Shown: one piece after another, positions 27,901 to 36,820 of the stretch
Layout of the letters: each line of letters starts with the position of its first letter
How positions within the stretch are numbered: the stretch's first letter is position 1
Notes under the pieces: generated by a model
Database searches by the model: none
Seen by the model: the letters and a program-made list of their open reading frames with translations, nothing else
Told to the model about the DNA's origin: nothing
NCBI GenBank assembly: GCA_027459645.1
Contig: DAIDHQ010000004.1
Location: 62,001-126,000, forward strand
Direction: 5' to 3'
DNA: 64,000 bases
Source: Vulcanimicrobiota bacterium
Lineage (GTDB): Bacteria > Vulcanimicrobiota > Vulcanimicrobiia > Vulcanimicrobiales > Vulcanimicrobiaceae
Translations under genes and position numbers: made by a program

Positions 27901-28324
27901 GAGCGTCGGATTATATTTCGAAGCGCGTCCGCCGCAGGCCGGTCAGGAGATGTTCCGCGTCTACGCGTTGCCTTCGGCACCGCCGAAGAACGCCTTCGAA
28001 GTTCGTGCCGCCGCAAGCTGCACGGCAGATCTTCGAAACACGGCCGCCGATGCCATCGGCGAACTTCGCTCGTATTTCGCGGATCCGGCTACGGCAAAAA
28101 CGCCGTTATGGACGATCGCTCCGCACGCTGCAAAGAGCGGCACGTGGTACGATCTTGCGCCCAACGATCCAAGCATCATCGGCGCGCTGATTACGTGCGG
28201 CCGCGTAGCCACGGCGACGCCTCAAGAGATCGTCGCAAAGGGGTGGGATGGAGCGCTTCCCCCGCACCTCAATTACACCAAAGCCTTCGGGATCTATCTG
28301 ATACGTCCGCAACCAAATCGCTAA
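24965..28324 (+). CDS. TonB-dependent receptor with duplicated C-terminal domain
   Basis: This 1119-residue protein has a signal peptide (residues 1-25, LASLAQS), a carboxypeptidase-like beta-sandwich (about 30-110), a plug (about 120-230, with LSLDGIPLNAPGSAG) and a barrel ending near 797. Such receptors normally stop at the last strand. Here a Gly/Arg-rich linker (about 797-830) leads into a further 290 residues. These hold two related units, each opening with ASCT-x-D and EL-xx-Y (residues about 842 and 1017) and ending in a GLYFEARP/GIYLIRP strand. Four cysteines may form disulfides. It follows a two-component system. The ligand is unknown. Confidence 0.9.
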   Translation: MVRRWLAAALAAGLFACLFPLASLAQSDAGSIRILVVSDQTAKTPVSLARVVLDGPVIASELTGKNGQVLFTDVPDGIYRARVIKYGFAGVTSQPFEIVNGRSVLVTVTLASSTGLKTIATVTARSSAVVTTESVSQDSAQRKLSGDLADALNKISGVSVSTNGDDNDATQTISLEGHDPSQTQLSLDGIPLNAPGSAGDLGMFATDLFSGASVRRGPQVGGLGGGVNFSTLQPTLTWRSQTQLGVGSNGKYNYLFGESGSLGKLGFALMGSQRQNTSLIDGMRFLDASGLDYVHDGDSSIFGSLARLRYQVNEGQTLTGTFLGSNRTTNLACLRVTQSLPCGYGPDNTAGGNVQLYSLQDDALIGATDLVGSVYSTTFSMVNDQLNRFVAGVAQPIGFSTTHHSSGFTLSAELPERERHTLSVQAQGSWSSQRTTPLVAQANPYYNSTTSSYYGALQLADTIHSNDKLTLNESFGFSTATGNQSSVLGSVGATWKPDAHDAFSASLAFGGVAAGFTRTTVLTDPASLRFDCNGNVAYGNAPGDAPSGSSSTSERLTYTRSLSGGYVSAQLYNQVQRGTVLPVQVNGSVLLANGTISPAYLAAVQSVYQSSAGCGTVAPFNATQLYFTTPVGGVTRIYQGGSLSGFFHAGNLVVQPFWDTTVSKLQSNDPRIDNPYSIELSGSQVPNVPLQRAGVVFDYKAPRSAVEWLADAQYVGKNNPNNLPAYTQFDAAVSTQFQHGTLTFAANNLSNIFAGTFASSENSVPYVTQNGTLIPTIARPLAPRNYTVTYTVRFGQGGEGLPTGGLRGGAAGPRGGGPRGGFFRRMQGLPSTPPANPLDLQASCTSDEQAQAQKLSTELKAYVAQIEAAKTAAGYPATMPPPEIDGATVTYHGLGSTYALTVVPKFDVASQPVRLASQVVANVQSPTAPNQRRGGPMRTFFTCFALHIAQPAEVSAHHLYSVANERGGLFRAPQLIFMPSVGLYFEARPPQAGQEMFRVYALPSAPPKNAFEVRAAASCTADLRNTAADAIGELRSYFADPATAKTPLWTIAPHAAKSGTWYDLAPNDPSIIGALITCGRVATATPQEIVAKGWDGALPPHLNYTKAFGIYLIRPQPNR

Positions 28325-28842
28325 TCGACTTCGCTGGAGAGACCCTTCGAACGGGCAAGTTCGACCATCTCCCGCATACGCGGATGCTCGCCGGGAATCG
28401 TCGTCACCCACGGTTCAAAACGCGGGACCGGTTCGTGCAACCGGAAGAGCAGATACCAAACGTTCATGTCGCCCATAAAGGCGAAGCGCTTTTTGAGGTC
28501 TTTTGCACGCGAGGTATAGTCGGGAAACGTGGCCAGATACGCCTGAAAATCGCCGAACTCACGAACGACCTCGCCCAACGCTTGCGCGTTGCGGATCGTC
28601 GCTGCTATCTTTCTGCGCATGCGCAGGATGCCGGGCTCCGCCAGCACGCGCTCGACGTCGGCGTCGCCGAACGCCGCAACCCGTTCGACGTCGAACGCAT
28701 CGAACGCACGGCCATACGCTTCCCATTGGTTTGCAATCTGCGCCCAGCTCACACCCGCTTGAAAGACGGCTCGAGTCATGACCTCGAAGACGTCGGCGAG
28801 GGTCGGATTCGGGATGACCTCAGGGGGCGTTGCGTGGGGCAT
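28321..28842 (-). CDS. DNA-3-methyladenine glycosylase I (Tag)-like protein
   Basis: This 173-residue protein resembles the Tag family (FEVMTRAVFQAGVSWAQI, then FDAFDVERVAAFG and LAEPGILRMRRKIAATIRNA). Tag excises 3-methyladenine from DNA. Here the family Glu in the LEG-QAG block is replaced by Ala (TRAVFQAG), and the Cys/His zinc ligands are not visible, so activity or substrate may differ. Its end overlaps the TonB receptor gene by four bases (convergent). Its start overlaps the 3' end of the M20 hydrolase gene on the same strand, suggesting coupling. Confidence 0.7.
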   Translation of the reverse strand: MPHATPPEVIPNPTLADVFEVMTRAVFQAGVSWAQIANQWEAYGRAFDAFDVERVAAFGDADVERVLAEPGILRMRRKIAATIRNAQALGEVVREFGDFQAYLATFPDYTSRAKDLKKRFAFMGDMNVWYLLFRLHEPVPRFEPWVTTIPGEHPRMREMVELARSKGLSSEVD

Positions 28843-29998
28843 TGAACGCCAACGCCGCCATCATCGCGACGCCGTTCGGCAGCGCCGCTTCATCGATGTC
28901 GAAGAGGCTCGAATGATGCGGATGGCTCGTTTCCGGGCCACCGCTCGCGCCCAGCGTATAAAAACACGCGGGCACGCGCTGAGCGAAGAAGGAGAAGTCT
29001 TCGGCGCCCATCAGCATTGATGCGTCGACGACCATGTGTTCGCCGACGGTGGCCGTTGCCAGCGCTCGCGCGTACTGCGTCTGCGCGGCATCGTTTTCCG
29101 TCACCGGATAGCGCCAGAGATAGGTGAAGTCGTACCGGGCGCCGGTGGAATCGCAGCACGAGCGCAAGACCCGTTCGATGCGTTCCGGCATAGCTTCGCG
29201 CACGCTGTCGTTGAAGGCGCGAACCGTGCCCAACATCCGGCACGTGCGCGGAATAACGTTGTGCGTCGTTCCGGCGTGGATCGAACCGATCGTCACGACC
29301 GCCGGTTCGAGGGGATCGATGTGGCGCGAAACGATCTGCTGCACGGTCGTGATAAAATTGGCGGCCGTGTAGATGGGATCGACCGCGTCGTGCGGAGCCG
29401 ATCCGTGGCCGCCCACGCCTACGACGTCGATCTCGATCGAGTCACTCGAGGCGTACATCGGCCCCTCGCGGAAGCCGAGGACGCCGGCCGGATACTTCGT
29501 CGAAAGGTGCAGCCCGTAGGCGCGTTCGATGTGAAAGCGTTCGAAGAGGCCGTCGTCGATCATCGCCTTGGCGCCGGCGAGCCCTTCCTCGGCCGGCTGA
29601 AACACGAGGCAGACCGTTCCGGCGAGCTCGTCTTTTCGATCGGCGATCAGCGCGGCGGCGCCCAAGAGCATCGCAACGTGTCCGTCGTGGCCGCAGGCGT
29701 GCATCACGCCGTGGGCTTGAGAGACGTAGGTGTGGGTGCGCTCCTCGACGATGGGCAGTGCGTCCATGTCCGCGCGCAGCATGATCGTCCGGCCCGGGTG
29801 CACGCCCTTGATGACACCCACGACGCCCGTCCCGCCCACGCCTTCGTGCACGTCGTAGCCGAGCGCACGCAGCCGGTCGGCCACGATGCCTGCCGTGCGA
29901 TGCTCCTTGTACCCGAGCTCCGGATGCATGTGCAAATCGCGACGGATCAGCACCACGTCGTCGGCAAGGCGCTGCGGGACAGTTATTGTTGCTGCCAT
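28820..29998 (-). CDS. M20-family amidohydrolase (aminoacylase/IAA-amino acid hydrolase-like)
   Basis: This protein of about 392 residues starts at ATG 29998 (MAATITVPQ); an upstream in-frame start at 30037 is less likely. Metal and catalytic motifs of M20D peptidases are present: MHACGHDGH, FQPAEEG, a GAEDFSFF segment and the dimerisation (lid) domain VGVGGHGSAPH. The family cleaves N-acyl amino acids such as N-acetyl or indole-acetyl conjugates. It overlaps the glycosylase-like gene by 23 bases and is divergent from the Mpo1-like gene. Confidence 0.93.
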   Translation of the reverse strand: MAATITVPQRLADDVVLIRRDLHMHPELGYKEHRTAGIVADRLRALGYDVHEGVGGTGVVGVIKGVHPGRTIMLRADMDALPIVEERTHTYVSQAHGVMHACGHDGHVAMLLGAAALIADRKDELAGTVCLVFQPAEEGLAGAKAMIDDGLFERFHIERAYGLHLSTKYPAGVLGFREGPMYASSDSIEIDVVGVGGHGSAPHDAVDPIYTAANFITTVQQIVSRHIDPLEPAVVTIGSIHAGTTHNVIPRTCRMLGTVRAFNDSVREAMPERIERVLRSCCDSTGARYDFTYLWRYPVTENDAAQTQYARALATATVGEHMVVDASMLMGAEDFSFFAQRVPACFYTLGASGGPETSHPHHSSLFDIDEAALPNGVAMMAALAFNAPRNAP

Positions 29999-30097
29999 CC
30001 GGCGGTCGTTCTTGGGCGCAAGCCGTGGTCCCCGCAAGCAGGGACTTAAGTCGCACGAGTCGGAAAATCCGGCACACAGTCAAGGAGACCGGGGTCA

Positions 30098-30529
30098 ATG
30101 ACCAAGACAGAATTATTTGCCGAATATGGTTCGTATCACGCGGACCGGCGTAATCGCGTCTGTCACGCCTTCGGCATCCCGTTGATCGTGCTGGGGATCA
30201 TGGGCCTCGCGCACCTCGTGGCGCTCGGTCCGGTCGACCTCGCGGTTGTGGCCGCGATTGCCGTCCTCGTCTACTACGCCGCTATCGATCTGCGCGGCGC
30301 ACTGCTCTCGGCCGTCGTCTTTGCGATTCTGTATGCGATCGCGATGCGATTACCGTGGGAAGTCAGTTTGGGAGCGTTCATCCTCGGGTGGGTATTCCAA
30401 CTGGTCGGACATCGCTTCGAAGGAACGAAGCCGAAATTTTTGGAGAACCTCGTGTATCTCCTAATCGGACCGCTGTACATCTTCGAAGAAACGTTCGACG
30501 CCGTGATCGGAGCGAAGCGATTCACCTAA
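30098..30529 (+). CDS. DUF962/Mpo1-like membrane protein
   Basis: This 143-residue protein has three to four membrane helices and the DUF962/Mpo1 pattern: YGSYHADRRNRVCHAFGIPL at the N-terminus with two conserved His, and QLVGHRFEGTKP later. Yeast Mpo1 is an iron-dependent alpha-dioxygenase shortening 2-hydroxy fatty acids; bacterial members are little studied. A strong SD (AAGGAG, about 30085-30090) precedes the ATG. Divergent from the M20 gene. Confidence 0.85.
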   Translation: MTKTELFAEYGSYHADRRNRVCHAFGIPLIVLGIMGLAHLVALGPVDLAVVAAIAVLVYYAAIDLRGALLSAVVFAILYAIAMRLPWEVSLGAFILGWVFQLVGHRFEGTKPKFLENLVYLLIGPLYIFEETFDAVIGAKRFT

Positions 30530-30623
30530 TACGTTGCGGCCGGCGTCCCTCGGTTTGCGTATCTACGTGCCCGGAGACTCGTCCCAATCGTTTACCGTCG
30601 CACTTTGAGGAGTTTCTCGTTTC

Positions 30624-30947
30624 GTGTACGTAGATGAAATGTTGAACTGCGTGGATTGTGGCCGCCAGTTCGTTTTTAGTTCCGGAGAACAGCAGTTTTA
30701 CGAACAAAAAGGCTTTCAGAATAAGCCGAACCGTTGCCAGGATTGCCGCTCTGCGCGTAAGGCCATGCGATCGCAGAACGGCGGAGGTGGAATGAGTTCG
30801 GGTGACCGCGGAGGCGGCCGCCCGCGCGAGATGTTCCAAGCCACCTGCAGCAACTGCGGTAACATCGCCGAAGTGCCGTTCAATCCGCGCGGCGACAAAC
30901 CGGTCTATTGCCGCGACTGCTTCCAATCGCGACCGTCGTACCGATAA
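30624..30947 (+). CDS. Double zinc-ribbon protein (CxxC motifs)
   Basis: This 107-residue protein starts at GTG 30624. It contains two CxxC pairs at the N-terminus (CVDC and CQDC) around a QFYEQKGF segment, a Gly/Arg-rich linker, and a C-terminal CSNC and CRDC pair. This matches the zinc-ribbon/CxxC-x17-CxxC family often found in GC-rich bacteria and proposed to bind nucleic acid or ribosomes. The glycine linker resembles RNA-binding tails. A strong bidirectional terminator follows. Confidence 0.85.
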   Translation: MYVDEMLNCVDCGRQFVFSSGEQQFYEQKGFQNKPNRCQDCRSARKAMRSQNGGGGMSSGDRGGGRPREMFQATCSNCGNIAEVPFNPRGDKPVYCRDCFQSRPSYR

Positions 30948-30969
30948 GCCTTTCGCACTTCGGTAGAGC

Positions 30970-30999
30970 AAGAGAGCCGGTCTTACGACCGGCTCTCTT
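30970..30999. terminator. Bidirectional intrinsic terminator
   Basis: A perfect 13-bp stem (AAGAGAGCCGGTC at 30970-30982 with its complement at 30987-30999) has a four-base TTAC loop. It lies between the zinc-ribbon gene and the convergent gene ending at 31017. Confidence 0.88.
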
Positions 31000-31016
31000 C
31001 CTCCAGAGACAGAAGT

Positions 31017-31376
31017 TCAGTTATTCCCGTTATTCGTCAGTTCATAGCAGCGCGCGGCGTGTAACCCCTGTGGAACTCTCCCACGAAAAAGCGCGAGTGA
31101 TGAGCGTGCGGTTCCCGGGACAAATCGCAGGTGGAGAGCGTGCGCGTCTGCGGTTTGCATTGTACTCTTCGCCTGGACATACTGCGCTTGCTTCTCTCCT
31201 TTGTAGTCTGCTAGATACAGCCAGCCAACGACTTGTCCATCGGCGTCTACTAACTTAGCAATCGATGCAATATAGCGCGCCTGTCCGTCCTCGGCGACGA
31301 CCGGCCCTCCTGTTTCCATTGAGCCCATGCATGAAGTGCGTTCTGGCATTCGGGCGTAAATTGCTGGTGTCGTCAT
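31017..31376 (-). CDS. Hypothetical protein
   Basis: This 119-residue ORF has one believable beta-rich stretch (ARYIASIAKLVDADGQVVGWLYLADYKGEKQAQYV). The last third is low-complexity and asparagine-ended. Codon use and composition look less GC-biased than the neighbours, so it could be a recently acquired or degenerate gene. No family recognised. It is flanked by a terminator and, upstream, by the SSS transporter end. Confidence 0.4.
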   Translation of the reverse strand: MTTPAIYARMPERTSCMGSMETGGPVVAEDGQARYIASIAKLVDADGQVVGWLYLADYKGEKQAQYVQAKSTMQTADAHALHLRFVPGTARSSLALFRGRVPQGLHAARCYELTNNGNN

Positions 31377-31408
31377 GCCGGCCTTAGGCTTTTCATAAGG
31401 CTAAACGG

Positions 31409-32842
31409 CTACTGCTCCAGCGCAAGAGATTTCGACGTCAGCAACGATATGCTGATCGTGAGCAGGGCATTGATGCACAGAGCGAGGAAGCCGGGATTCA
31501 GACCGAACGGCGTAATGTTTCCGACGGCAAAGATCAGTGCGAGTGCGATGCCCGCAACGAGGCCGGTTGCGACGCCCGCGGTCGTTACGCGCGGCCAGAA
31601 GAAGCCGAGGAAATACGCCGGTGCGAATTGGCTGATCGCGTTATAGTACACGAGCAAGAGCGTTACGAGCGTTCGACTGTATACCAGCCACAAACCGAGC
31701 GCGAAGAGTCCGACGACCACCACCATCACCCGCGTGAGCAGCACGCGCGCCTGATCGTCACGAGCGACTCCAAAAACGTCGCCGGCCAGGTTCTTGGCCG
31801 AAATGCTGGCAACGCTGAGCAGCAGCGCGGTCGAAGGCACGAGCGCGCAGAGGGCGCCGGCTCCGCAAACGAAGCCGAGTACCCACGCCGGATAATAGTG
31901 TGCGACGAGGACTAAGAACGAACGGTCGACAGCGGCGCCCGTGAGCCCGGGCGTCACCAAAAAAGCGCTGAATCCCGCGAAAAACACGAGCAGCATGATC
32001 AACTGGTATACCGGCAAAAAAACCGCGTTACGCCGCAACACGTCGCCATCTTTCGCGCTAAAGACGGCCGCGTTCGACTGCGGACCCATGAAGAAGCCGA
32101 TTCCCGTCAGCAGCACGGTGGAAATGAACCACACGGTCCCCTTCGCGCTAAACGTACCGTCGAGCGTGAGGTGCGCGTTGGCCGCGCGAAGTTGATCGAA
32201 CATCTGCGCGGGCGATCCGAAGAAGTGGATGGGGATCGCCAGCCCCACGAAGATCAGGGCGCCGAGGACGAGCGCGTCCTTGACGATGCTGGACCAAGCC
32301 GTTCCGCGCAGACCCGTCGCAAAGATGAAGGCGAGCGTCAACAGAAACGCGAGAACTGCGCCGAGCCGCGCATCGATCGCGCCGTAGCCGGCAATCGTAA
32401 GAAACGTTTGCAGTGCCGAAAGTTGAAGCGTTATGTAAGGAACGATCGCGACGATGTGCACGATCGACGCGAACGTCGCGAGGTTGCGGCTGTTATATCG
32501 CGCGGTGAAAAAATCGGGTGCGGTCAGCAGCCCGCGCTCTTTGCCGATTTTCCAAAGGCGCGGGAGTAAAAAATAGCCCAATACGTAGCCGACCGTCCCG
32601 TAAGCCATGATGTAGAAGGCCGGCGCGCCGAAGCCGTACGTCCAACCGGCAGCGCCGAGGAACGTGAAGCTCGTGTAGATTTCGCCGGCGAGAAGCACCC
32701 ACAAAAACACGGCGCCGAAACCGCGGCCGCCGACGATATATTCCTGGGGCGTCATCTTCATATGGCGCACGCTTACGAGCGCGAAAGCGACCGTGCCGAG
32801 CACGATCGCCACGACGACGCCGAGGGAACTGACCGCGCTCAC
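31409..32842 (-). CDS. Sodium:solute symporter (SSS family)
   Basis: This 477-residue transporter has about 13 membrane helices. The start is GTG 32842, overlapping the DUF3311 stop (GTGA); the longer ORF start at 32911 would run through the DUF3311 gene. The SSS signature region (GFFMGPQSNAAVFSAKDGDVLRRNAVFLP) and the early GGRGFG/AGEIYTSFTF motif are visible. Close SSS relatives include proline, pantothenate and monocarboxylate carriers; the substrate cannot be read here. It is the typical partner of DUF3311, and the pair is repeated at 44082-45765. Confidence 0.92.
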   Translation of the reverse strand: MSAVSSLGVVVAIVLGTVAFALVSVRHMKMTPQEYIVGGRGFGAVFLWVLLAGEIYTSFTFLGAAGWTYGFGAPAFYIMAYGTVGYVLGYFLLPRLWKIGKERGLLTAPDFFTARYNSRNLATFASIVHIVAIVPYITLQLSALQTFLTIAGYGAIDARLGAVLAFLLTLAFIFATGLRGTAWSSIVKDALVLGALIFVGLAIPIHFFGSPAQMFDQLRAANAHLTLDGTFSAKGTVWFISTVLLTGIGFFMGPQSNAAVFSAKDGDVLRRNAVFLPVYQLIMLLVFFAGFSAFLVTPGLTGAAVDRSFLVLVAHYYPAWVLGFVCGAGALCALVPSTALLLSVASISAKNLAGDVFGVARDDQARVLLTRVMVVVVGLFALGLWLVYSRTLVTLLLVYYNAISQFAPAYFLGFFWPRVTTAGVATGLVAGIALALIFAVGNITPFGLNPGFLALCINALLTISISLLTSKSLALEQ

Positions 32843-33027
32843 CAGCGCCGCTCCACGCGGCCGATCGACCACACGAAGACGGGCGTTATTAACACCCACC
32901 AAGCGATCCACGCCAGCAAGAACGGCAGTCCGAAGATCCGCGGCTCGTCGCGGTTGACGAACGGGATCGCAATGCTCAAAGCGACGATAGGAACGGCGGC
33001 TAAGAGGATTCGAATCGGTGTCCGCAT
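32839..33027 (-). CDS. DUF3311 small membrane protein
   Basis: This 62-residue protein starting at ATG 33027 has two membrane helices (ILLAAVPIVALSIAIPF and FLLAWIAWWVLITPVFVW) and a basic end. This is the DUF3311 pattern, nearly always found just before an SSS symporter, and probably an accessory subunit. Its stop overlaps the symporter GTG by four bases. It is divergent from the methyltransferase at 33043 with only 15 bases between. Confidence 0.88.
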   Translation of the reverse strand: MRTPIRILLAAVPIVALSIAIPFVNRDEPRIFGLPFLLAWIAWWVLITPVFVWSIGRVERRW

Positions 33028-33042
33028 GAGTTTAGGGTACTT

Positions 33043-33702
33043 ATGACTGCGAGAAGCGCGTTCCTCGACGAGCGGGTCCAGCGATACATTCTCGATGCGA
33101 CCGTGCAGGAAGATCCGATCCTGGCGCGCCTGCGCGAGGAGACGTCGGCCATGCCCAACGCGCAGATGCAAATCGGCGCCGATCAGGGGCGCTTCATGCA
33201 GTTTCTCGCCACGCTCATCGGGGCGCGCCGGTACGTCGAGATCGGCGTGTTTACCGGATATAGCTCGCTCGCAATCGCCCTTGCGCTTCCCGCCGACGGC
33301 ACGATTCTCGCCTGCGACGTGAGCGAGGCGTTTACCTCGGTTGCGCGGCGCTATTGGCGCGAAGCCGGCGTCGAGTCGAAGATCGATCTTCGGCTCGCTC
33401 CCGCGCTCGAAACGCTCGATCGCGCGATCGCGACCGAAGCCGGAAGCTACGATCTTGCATTTATCGATGCCGACAAAACGAACGTCGAGGCGTATTACGA
33501 GCGCTGCTTGGAGTTGCTTCGGACCGGCGGCGTGGTGATGATCGATAACGTGCTATGGGATGGAGCGGTCGCGGATCCGTCGGTCCACGATGCCGAAACC
33601 GAAGCCCTGCGCGGGATCGGCCGCAAAGCCTCGCGCGATTCGCGCGTCGACGCCGTTATGTTGTCGATCGGCGACGGGCTGCTGCTCGCGCGCAAGCTCT
33701 AG
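33043..33702 (+). CDS. O-methyltransferase, class I
   Basis: This is a 219-residue SAM-dependent methyltransferase of the catechol-type family. The SAM-binding motif VEIGVFTGYSSLAIALALP, the AFIDADKTN acid-metal motif and IDNVLWDG are all present, so it probably uses a divalent metal and a catechol- or caffeoyl-CoA-like substrate. Only 15 bases precede its exonuclease neighbour, so both may be co-transcribed. The real substrate is unknown. Confidence 0.9.
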   Translation: MTARSAFLDERVQRYILDATVQEDPILARLREETSAMPNAQMQIGADQGRFMQFLATLIGARRYVEIGVFTGYSSLAIALALPADGTILACDVSEAFTSVARRYWREAGVESKIDLRLAPALETLDRAIATEAGSYDLAFIDADKTNVEAYYERCLELLRTGGVVMIDNVLWDGAVADPSVHDAETEALRGIGRKASRDSRVDAVMLSIGDGLLLARKL

Positions 33703-33717
33703 CGTGAGGCGCTTCCT

Positions 33718-34500
33718 CTGACACGTATCGTCAGCCTGAACTGCAACGGCATTCGAGCCGCCGCGCGCAAGGGACTCTATGACTGGCTGGCGACGATCGA
33801 CCCCGACGTGATCTGCCTCCAAGAAACGAAATCTCAGGAGTACCAACTGCCCTTCGATGCCGAGCATCTCTCGCAGTACTTTAACGTCTTTGCCGATGCG
33901 GCGTCGCGCAAAGGCTATAGCGGCGTCGCGATCTATGCCAAGCGCGCGCCCGACCGCACCCAGGTGGGTTTCGGGTGGCCGCAATTCGATGCCGAGGGCC
34001 GGTACGTCCAAACGGATTTCGGCAAGCTCTCCATCGGGTCGGTGTACGTACCCAGCGGGACGATGGGGATCGAGCGGCAGCGATGGAAAGAGGATTTCTT
34101 GGACCATTTTGAGGCGTGGCTAAAACGAGCGCTCCGCGACGGCCGCAGCTACGTGCTCTGCGGCGACTACAACATCGCGCACCGGCCCATCGACGTGAAC
34201 AATCCGAAGACCGCACAGCGTGTGACGGGTTTTTTGCCGCAGGAACGAGCCTGGATGGAGCGGATCATTGAAAGCGGTTGGGTCGACGCATTGCGCGTGG
34301 TTCGGCCCGACGAGCCGAAGATCTACACCTGGTGGTCGAATTTCTCCAACGCTTACGAACGTAATCTGGGATGGCGCATCGATTATCAACTGCTCACACC
34401 GGACCTCGCGTCGCGGGTTCGCAGGGCGGACGTCTATCGCGGGCAACGGTTTTCGGATCACGCACCCGTCGTCATCGATTACGACTTGACGCTCGATTAA
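33718..34500 (+). CDS. xth: Exodeoxyribonuclease III
   Basis: This is a 260-residue AP endonuclease/3'-5' exonuclease. The family N-terminus [14 protein letters not shown] lies upstream of the first ATG, so the start is a CTG at 33718 with GAGG at 33706-33709; an ATG-only call at 33808 would cut off the active-site NCNG. Catalytic residues are seen: E in QETK, D and N in GDYN, and SDHAPV with the terminal His. It repairs abasic sites. The anthranilate operon begins 10 bases later, so it may be the first gene of that transcript. Confidence 0.93.
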   Translation: MTRIVSLNCNGIRAAARKGLYDWLATIDPDVICLQETKSQEYQLPFDAEHLSQYFNVFADAASRKGYSGVAIYAKRAPDRTQVGFGWPQFDAEGRYVQTDFGKLSIGSVYVPSGTMGIERQRWKEDFLDHFEAWLKRALRDGRSYVLCGDYNIAHRPIDVNNPKTAQRVTGFLPQERAWMERIIESGWVDALRVVRPDEPKIYTWWSNFSNAYERNLGWRIDYQLLTPDLASRVRRADVYRGQRFSDHAPVVIDYDLTLD

Positions 34501-34510
34501 AGGACCGCTA

Positions 34511-36820
34511 ATGCGCATCGACATCGTGGGCGGAGGGCCCGCCGGCTTATATTTCTCGATTCTCGCGAAACGGCGCGCGCCCGAAGCGCGGATCCGCGTT
34601 TTGGAACGCAACCGGCCCGACGACACCTTCGGCTGGGGCGTCGTGTTTTCCGATGCGACGCTCGAGAATCTGCGCGAAGCCGATGCGTCGACCCACGCGC
34701 AAATCACGGCGTCCTTCGCTCATTGGGACGACATCGTCATACACTTCAAAGGGCGCGAACTGCGCTCTGGAGGCCACGGCTTCTCGGGCATTGCGCGAAA
34801 GAAACTGCTCAATATCCTGCAAACGCGCGCGCGCGAACTCGACGTGGACCTGCAGTTCGAAACCGACGTGGAAAACGTCGCCGCGCTGCGCGAAGGGTGC
34901 GATCTGCTCGTTGCGGCGGACGGCGTCAACAGCCGCGTACGCACCACCTACGCCGACGCGTTCCAACCGGACTTGGACCGGCGTCAATGCCGCTATGTGT
35001 GGCTCGGTACGACGCTGCCGCTCGATGCCTTCACGTTTATCTTCGAAGAGACCGAGCACGGGTGGTTCACGGTTCATGCGTACCGCTTCGACGAGACGAC
35101 GAGCACGTTTATCGTCGAATGCCGGGAAGAGACGTGGCTCGCACACGGCCTGGACAAGGCCGACGCCGCACAAACCGTTGCGTTCTGCGAGCGGCTCTTC
35201 GCGAAATTCCTCGGCGGCCACAAGCTGATGACGAACTCCGCGCATCTGCGTGGGCGTGACTGGATCAACTTCGTGCGCGTCAACAACCGGCACTGGATCG
35301 ACGGTAACGTGATCTTACTCGGCGATGCCGCGCATACCGCGCACTTTTCGGTCGGTTCGGGCACCAAGCTGGCGCTTGAAGACGCCATCGCACTTGCCCA
35401 TGCACTCGATGCGAAGGGAGCTACCCGCTATGCGCTTGCCCGCTACGAAGAAGAACGCCGGGTCGAAGTGCTCAAGCTGCAAAACGCGGCTCGTAACTCC
35501 ACCGAGTGGTTCGAGAACGTCGCCCGCTACGCGACCCTTCCCCCCGAACAATTCGCCTACAGCCTACTGACCCGCAGCCAGCGCATCGGTCACGAAAATC
35601 TCCGGCTGCGCGATAGTACGTACGTCGAGCGGATCGAGGGGTGGTTCGCGTCGCGGTCGCAAGACCTCGTGCGAACGAACGGCGAGATGACGCCCGCAGC
35701 GCCGGTCCCGCCAATGTTCACTTCGTTCCGTTTGCGTGACCTGGTGTTGCGCAACCGCGTTGTCGTCTCGCCCATGGACATGTACAGCGCGGTCGACGGA
35801 ATGCCCAACGACTTCCATCTGGTGCATTTGGGCTCGCGCGCGCTTGGCGGTGCCGGCCTCGTCTTTACCGAGATGACCTGCGTTTCGCGCGAGGGGCGCA
35901 TCTCGCCGGGATGTTGCGGGATGTACATGCCGCGGCACGTCGAGGCGTGGACGCGCATCGTGCATTTCGTGCACGAATTCTCCGGCGCTAAGATCGCGCT
36001 GCAGCTCGGCCATTCCGGACCCAAGGGGTCGACGAAGCTGATGTGGGAGGGCATGGACGAACCGCTCGAGAGCGACAACTGGGAGGTTAGCGGCCCTTCC
36101 GCAATACCGTATTCGCCGAAGAACCAGGTTCCGCGCGAGCTCGACCGAGACGAGATGACCGTCATTCGCGATCAATTCGTTCGCGCGACGCGCATGGGCA
36201 TCCAGGCGGGTTTCGATCTGCTGGAACTGCACTGCGCCCACGGCTATTTACTCTCGAGCTTTCTTACGCCGCTGCGCAATGCGCGCACCGACGAATATGG
36301 CGGATCGCTCGAAAACCGCTTGCGCTATCCGCTCGAGATCTTTGAGGCGATGCGCCGGGTGTGGCCAGAGAACAAGCCGATGTCGGTGCGCATCTCGGCG
36401 ACGGATTGGCATGAGGGCGGCATTACGGGGGACGACGCCGTCGCGATCGCGCGCGCTTTCAGGGAGGCGGGAGCCGATCTGATCGACGTCTCTACGGGGC
36501 AGACGCATCCGGATGCGCAGCCCGTCTACGGACGGATGTTCCAAACCCCGTATGCCGACAAGATTCGCAACGAAGCCCGGATCGCCACGATGGCCGTGGG
36601 CAATATCACCGATGCGGACCAAGTCAACGCGATCGTGGCTGCGGGCCGGGCCGATCTCGTGGCGCTTGGAAGACCGCATCTCGCCGACCCGGCATGGACG
36701 ATTCATGCCGCCGCACAATTGCACTACGGCGACATGCCCTGGCCGGTGCAGTACTTGCCCGGCAAGTCGCAGCTCGAACGGCTCATCGCACGTGCGGAGG
36801 CGGCAACCAATGCCATCTGA
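34511..36820 (+). CDS. Bifunctional anthraniloyl-CoA/salicylyl-CoA monooxygenase-reductase
   Basis: This 769-residue fusion has an N-terminal FAD monooxygenase ([13 protein letters not shown] at residue 5, [14 protein letters not shown] around 272) of the PHBH type and a C-terminal OYE-like FMN oxidoreductase from about 400 ([42 protein letters not shown]). The plan matches 2-aminobenzoyl-CoA monooxygenase/reductase and salicylyl-CoA 5-hydroxylase. It hydroxylates and then reduces the aromatic ring. The nearby CoA ligase, SDR, hydratase and acyl-CoA dehydrogenase favour the 2-aminobenzoyl-CoA route, because no gentisate gene is seen. The stop overlaps the SDR start. Confidence 0.9.
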   Translation: MRIDIVGGGPAGLYFSILAKRRAPEARIRVLERNRPDDTFGWGVVFSDATLENLREADASTHAQITASFAHWDDIVIHFKGRELRSGGHGFSGIARKKLLNILQTRARELDVDLQFETDVENVAALREGCDLLVAADGVNSRVRTTYADAFQPDLDRRQCRYVWLGTTLPLDAFTFIFEETEHGWFTVHAYRFDETTSTFIVECREETWLAHGLDKADAAQTVAFCERLFAKFLGGHKLMTNSAHLRGRDWINFVRVNNRHWIDGNVILLGDAAHTAHFSVGSGTKLALEDAIALAHALDAKGATRYALARYEEERRVEVLKLQNAARNSTEWFENVARYATLPPEQFAYSLLTRSQRIGHENLRLRDSTYVERIEGWFASRSQDLVRTNGEMTPAAPVPPMFTSFRLRDLVLRNRVVVSPMDMYSAVDGMPNDFHLVHLGSRALGGAGLVFTEMTCVSREGRISPGCCGMYMPRHVEAWTRIVHFVHEFSGAKIALQLGHSGPKGSTKLMWEGMDEPLESDNWEVSGPSAIPYSPKNQVPRELDRDEMTVIRDQFVRATRMGIQAGFDLLELHCAHGYLLSSFLTPLRNARTDEYGGSLENRLRYPLEIFEAMRRVWPENKPMSVRISATDWHEGGITGDDAVAIARAFREAGADLIDVSTGQTHPDAQPVYGRMFQTPYADKIRNEARIATMAVGNITDADQVNAIVAAGRADLVALGRPHLADPAWTIHAAAQLHYGDMPWPVQYLPGKSQLERLIARAEAATNAI

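Noticed and set aside
29999-30097. GTCCC-GCAAGC-GGGAC stem before the Mpo1-like gene as a riboswitch
   Set aside because: A single short stem in a divergent spacer with no match to a riboswitch fold I know.
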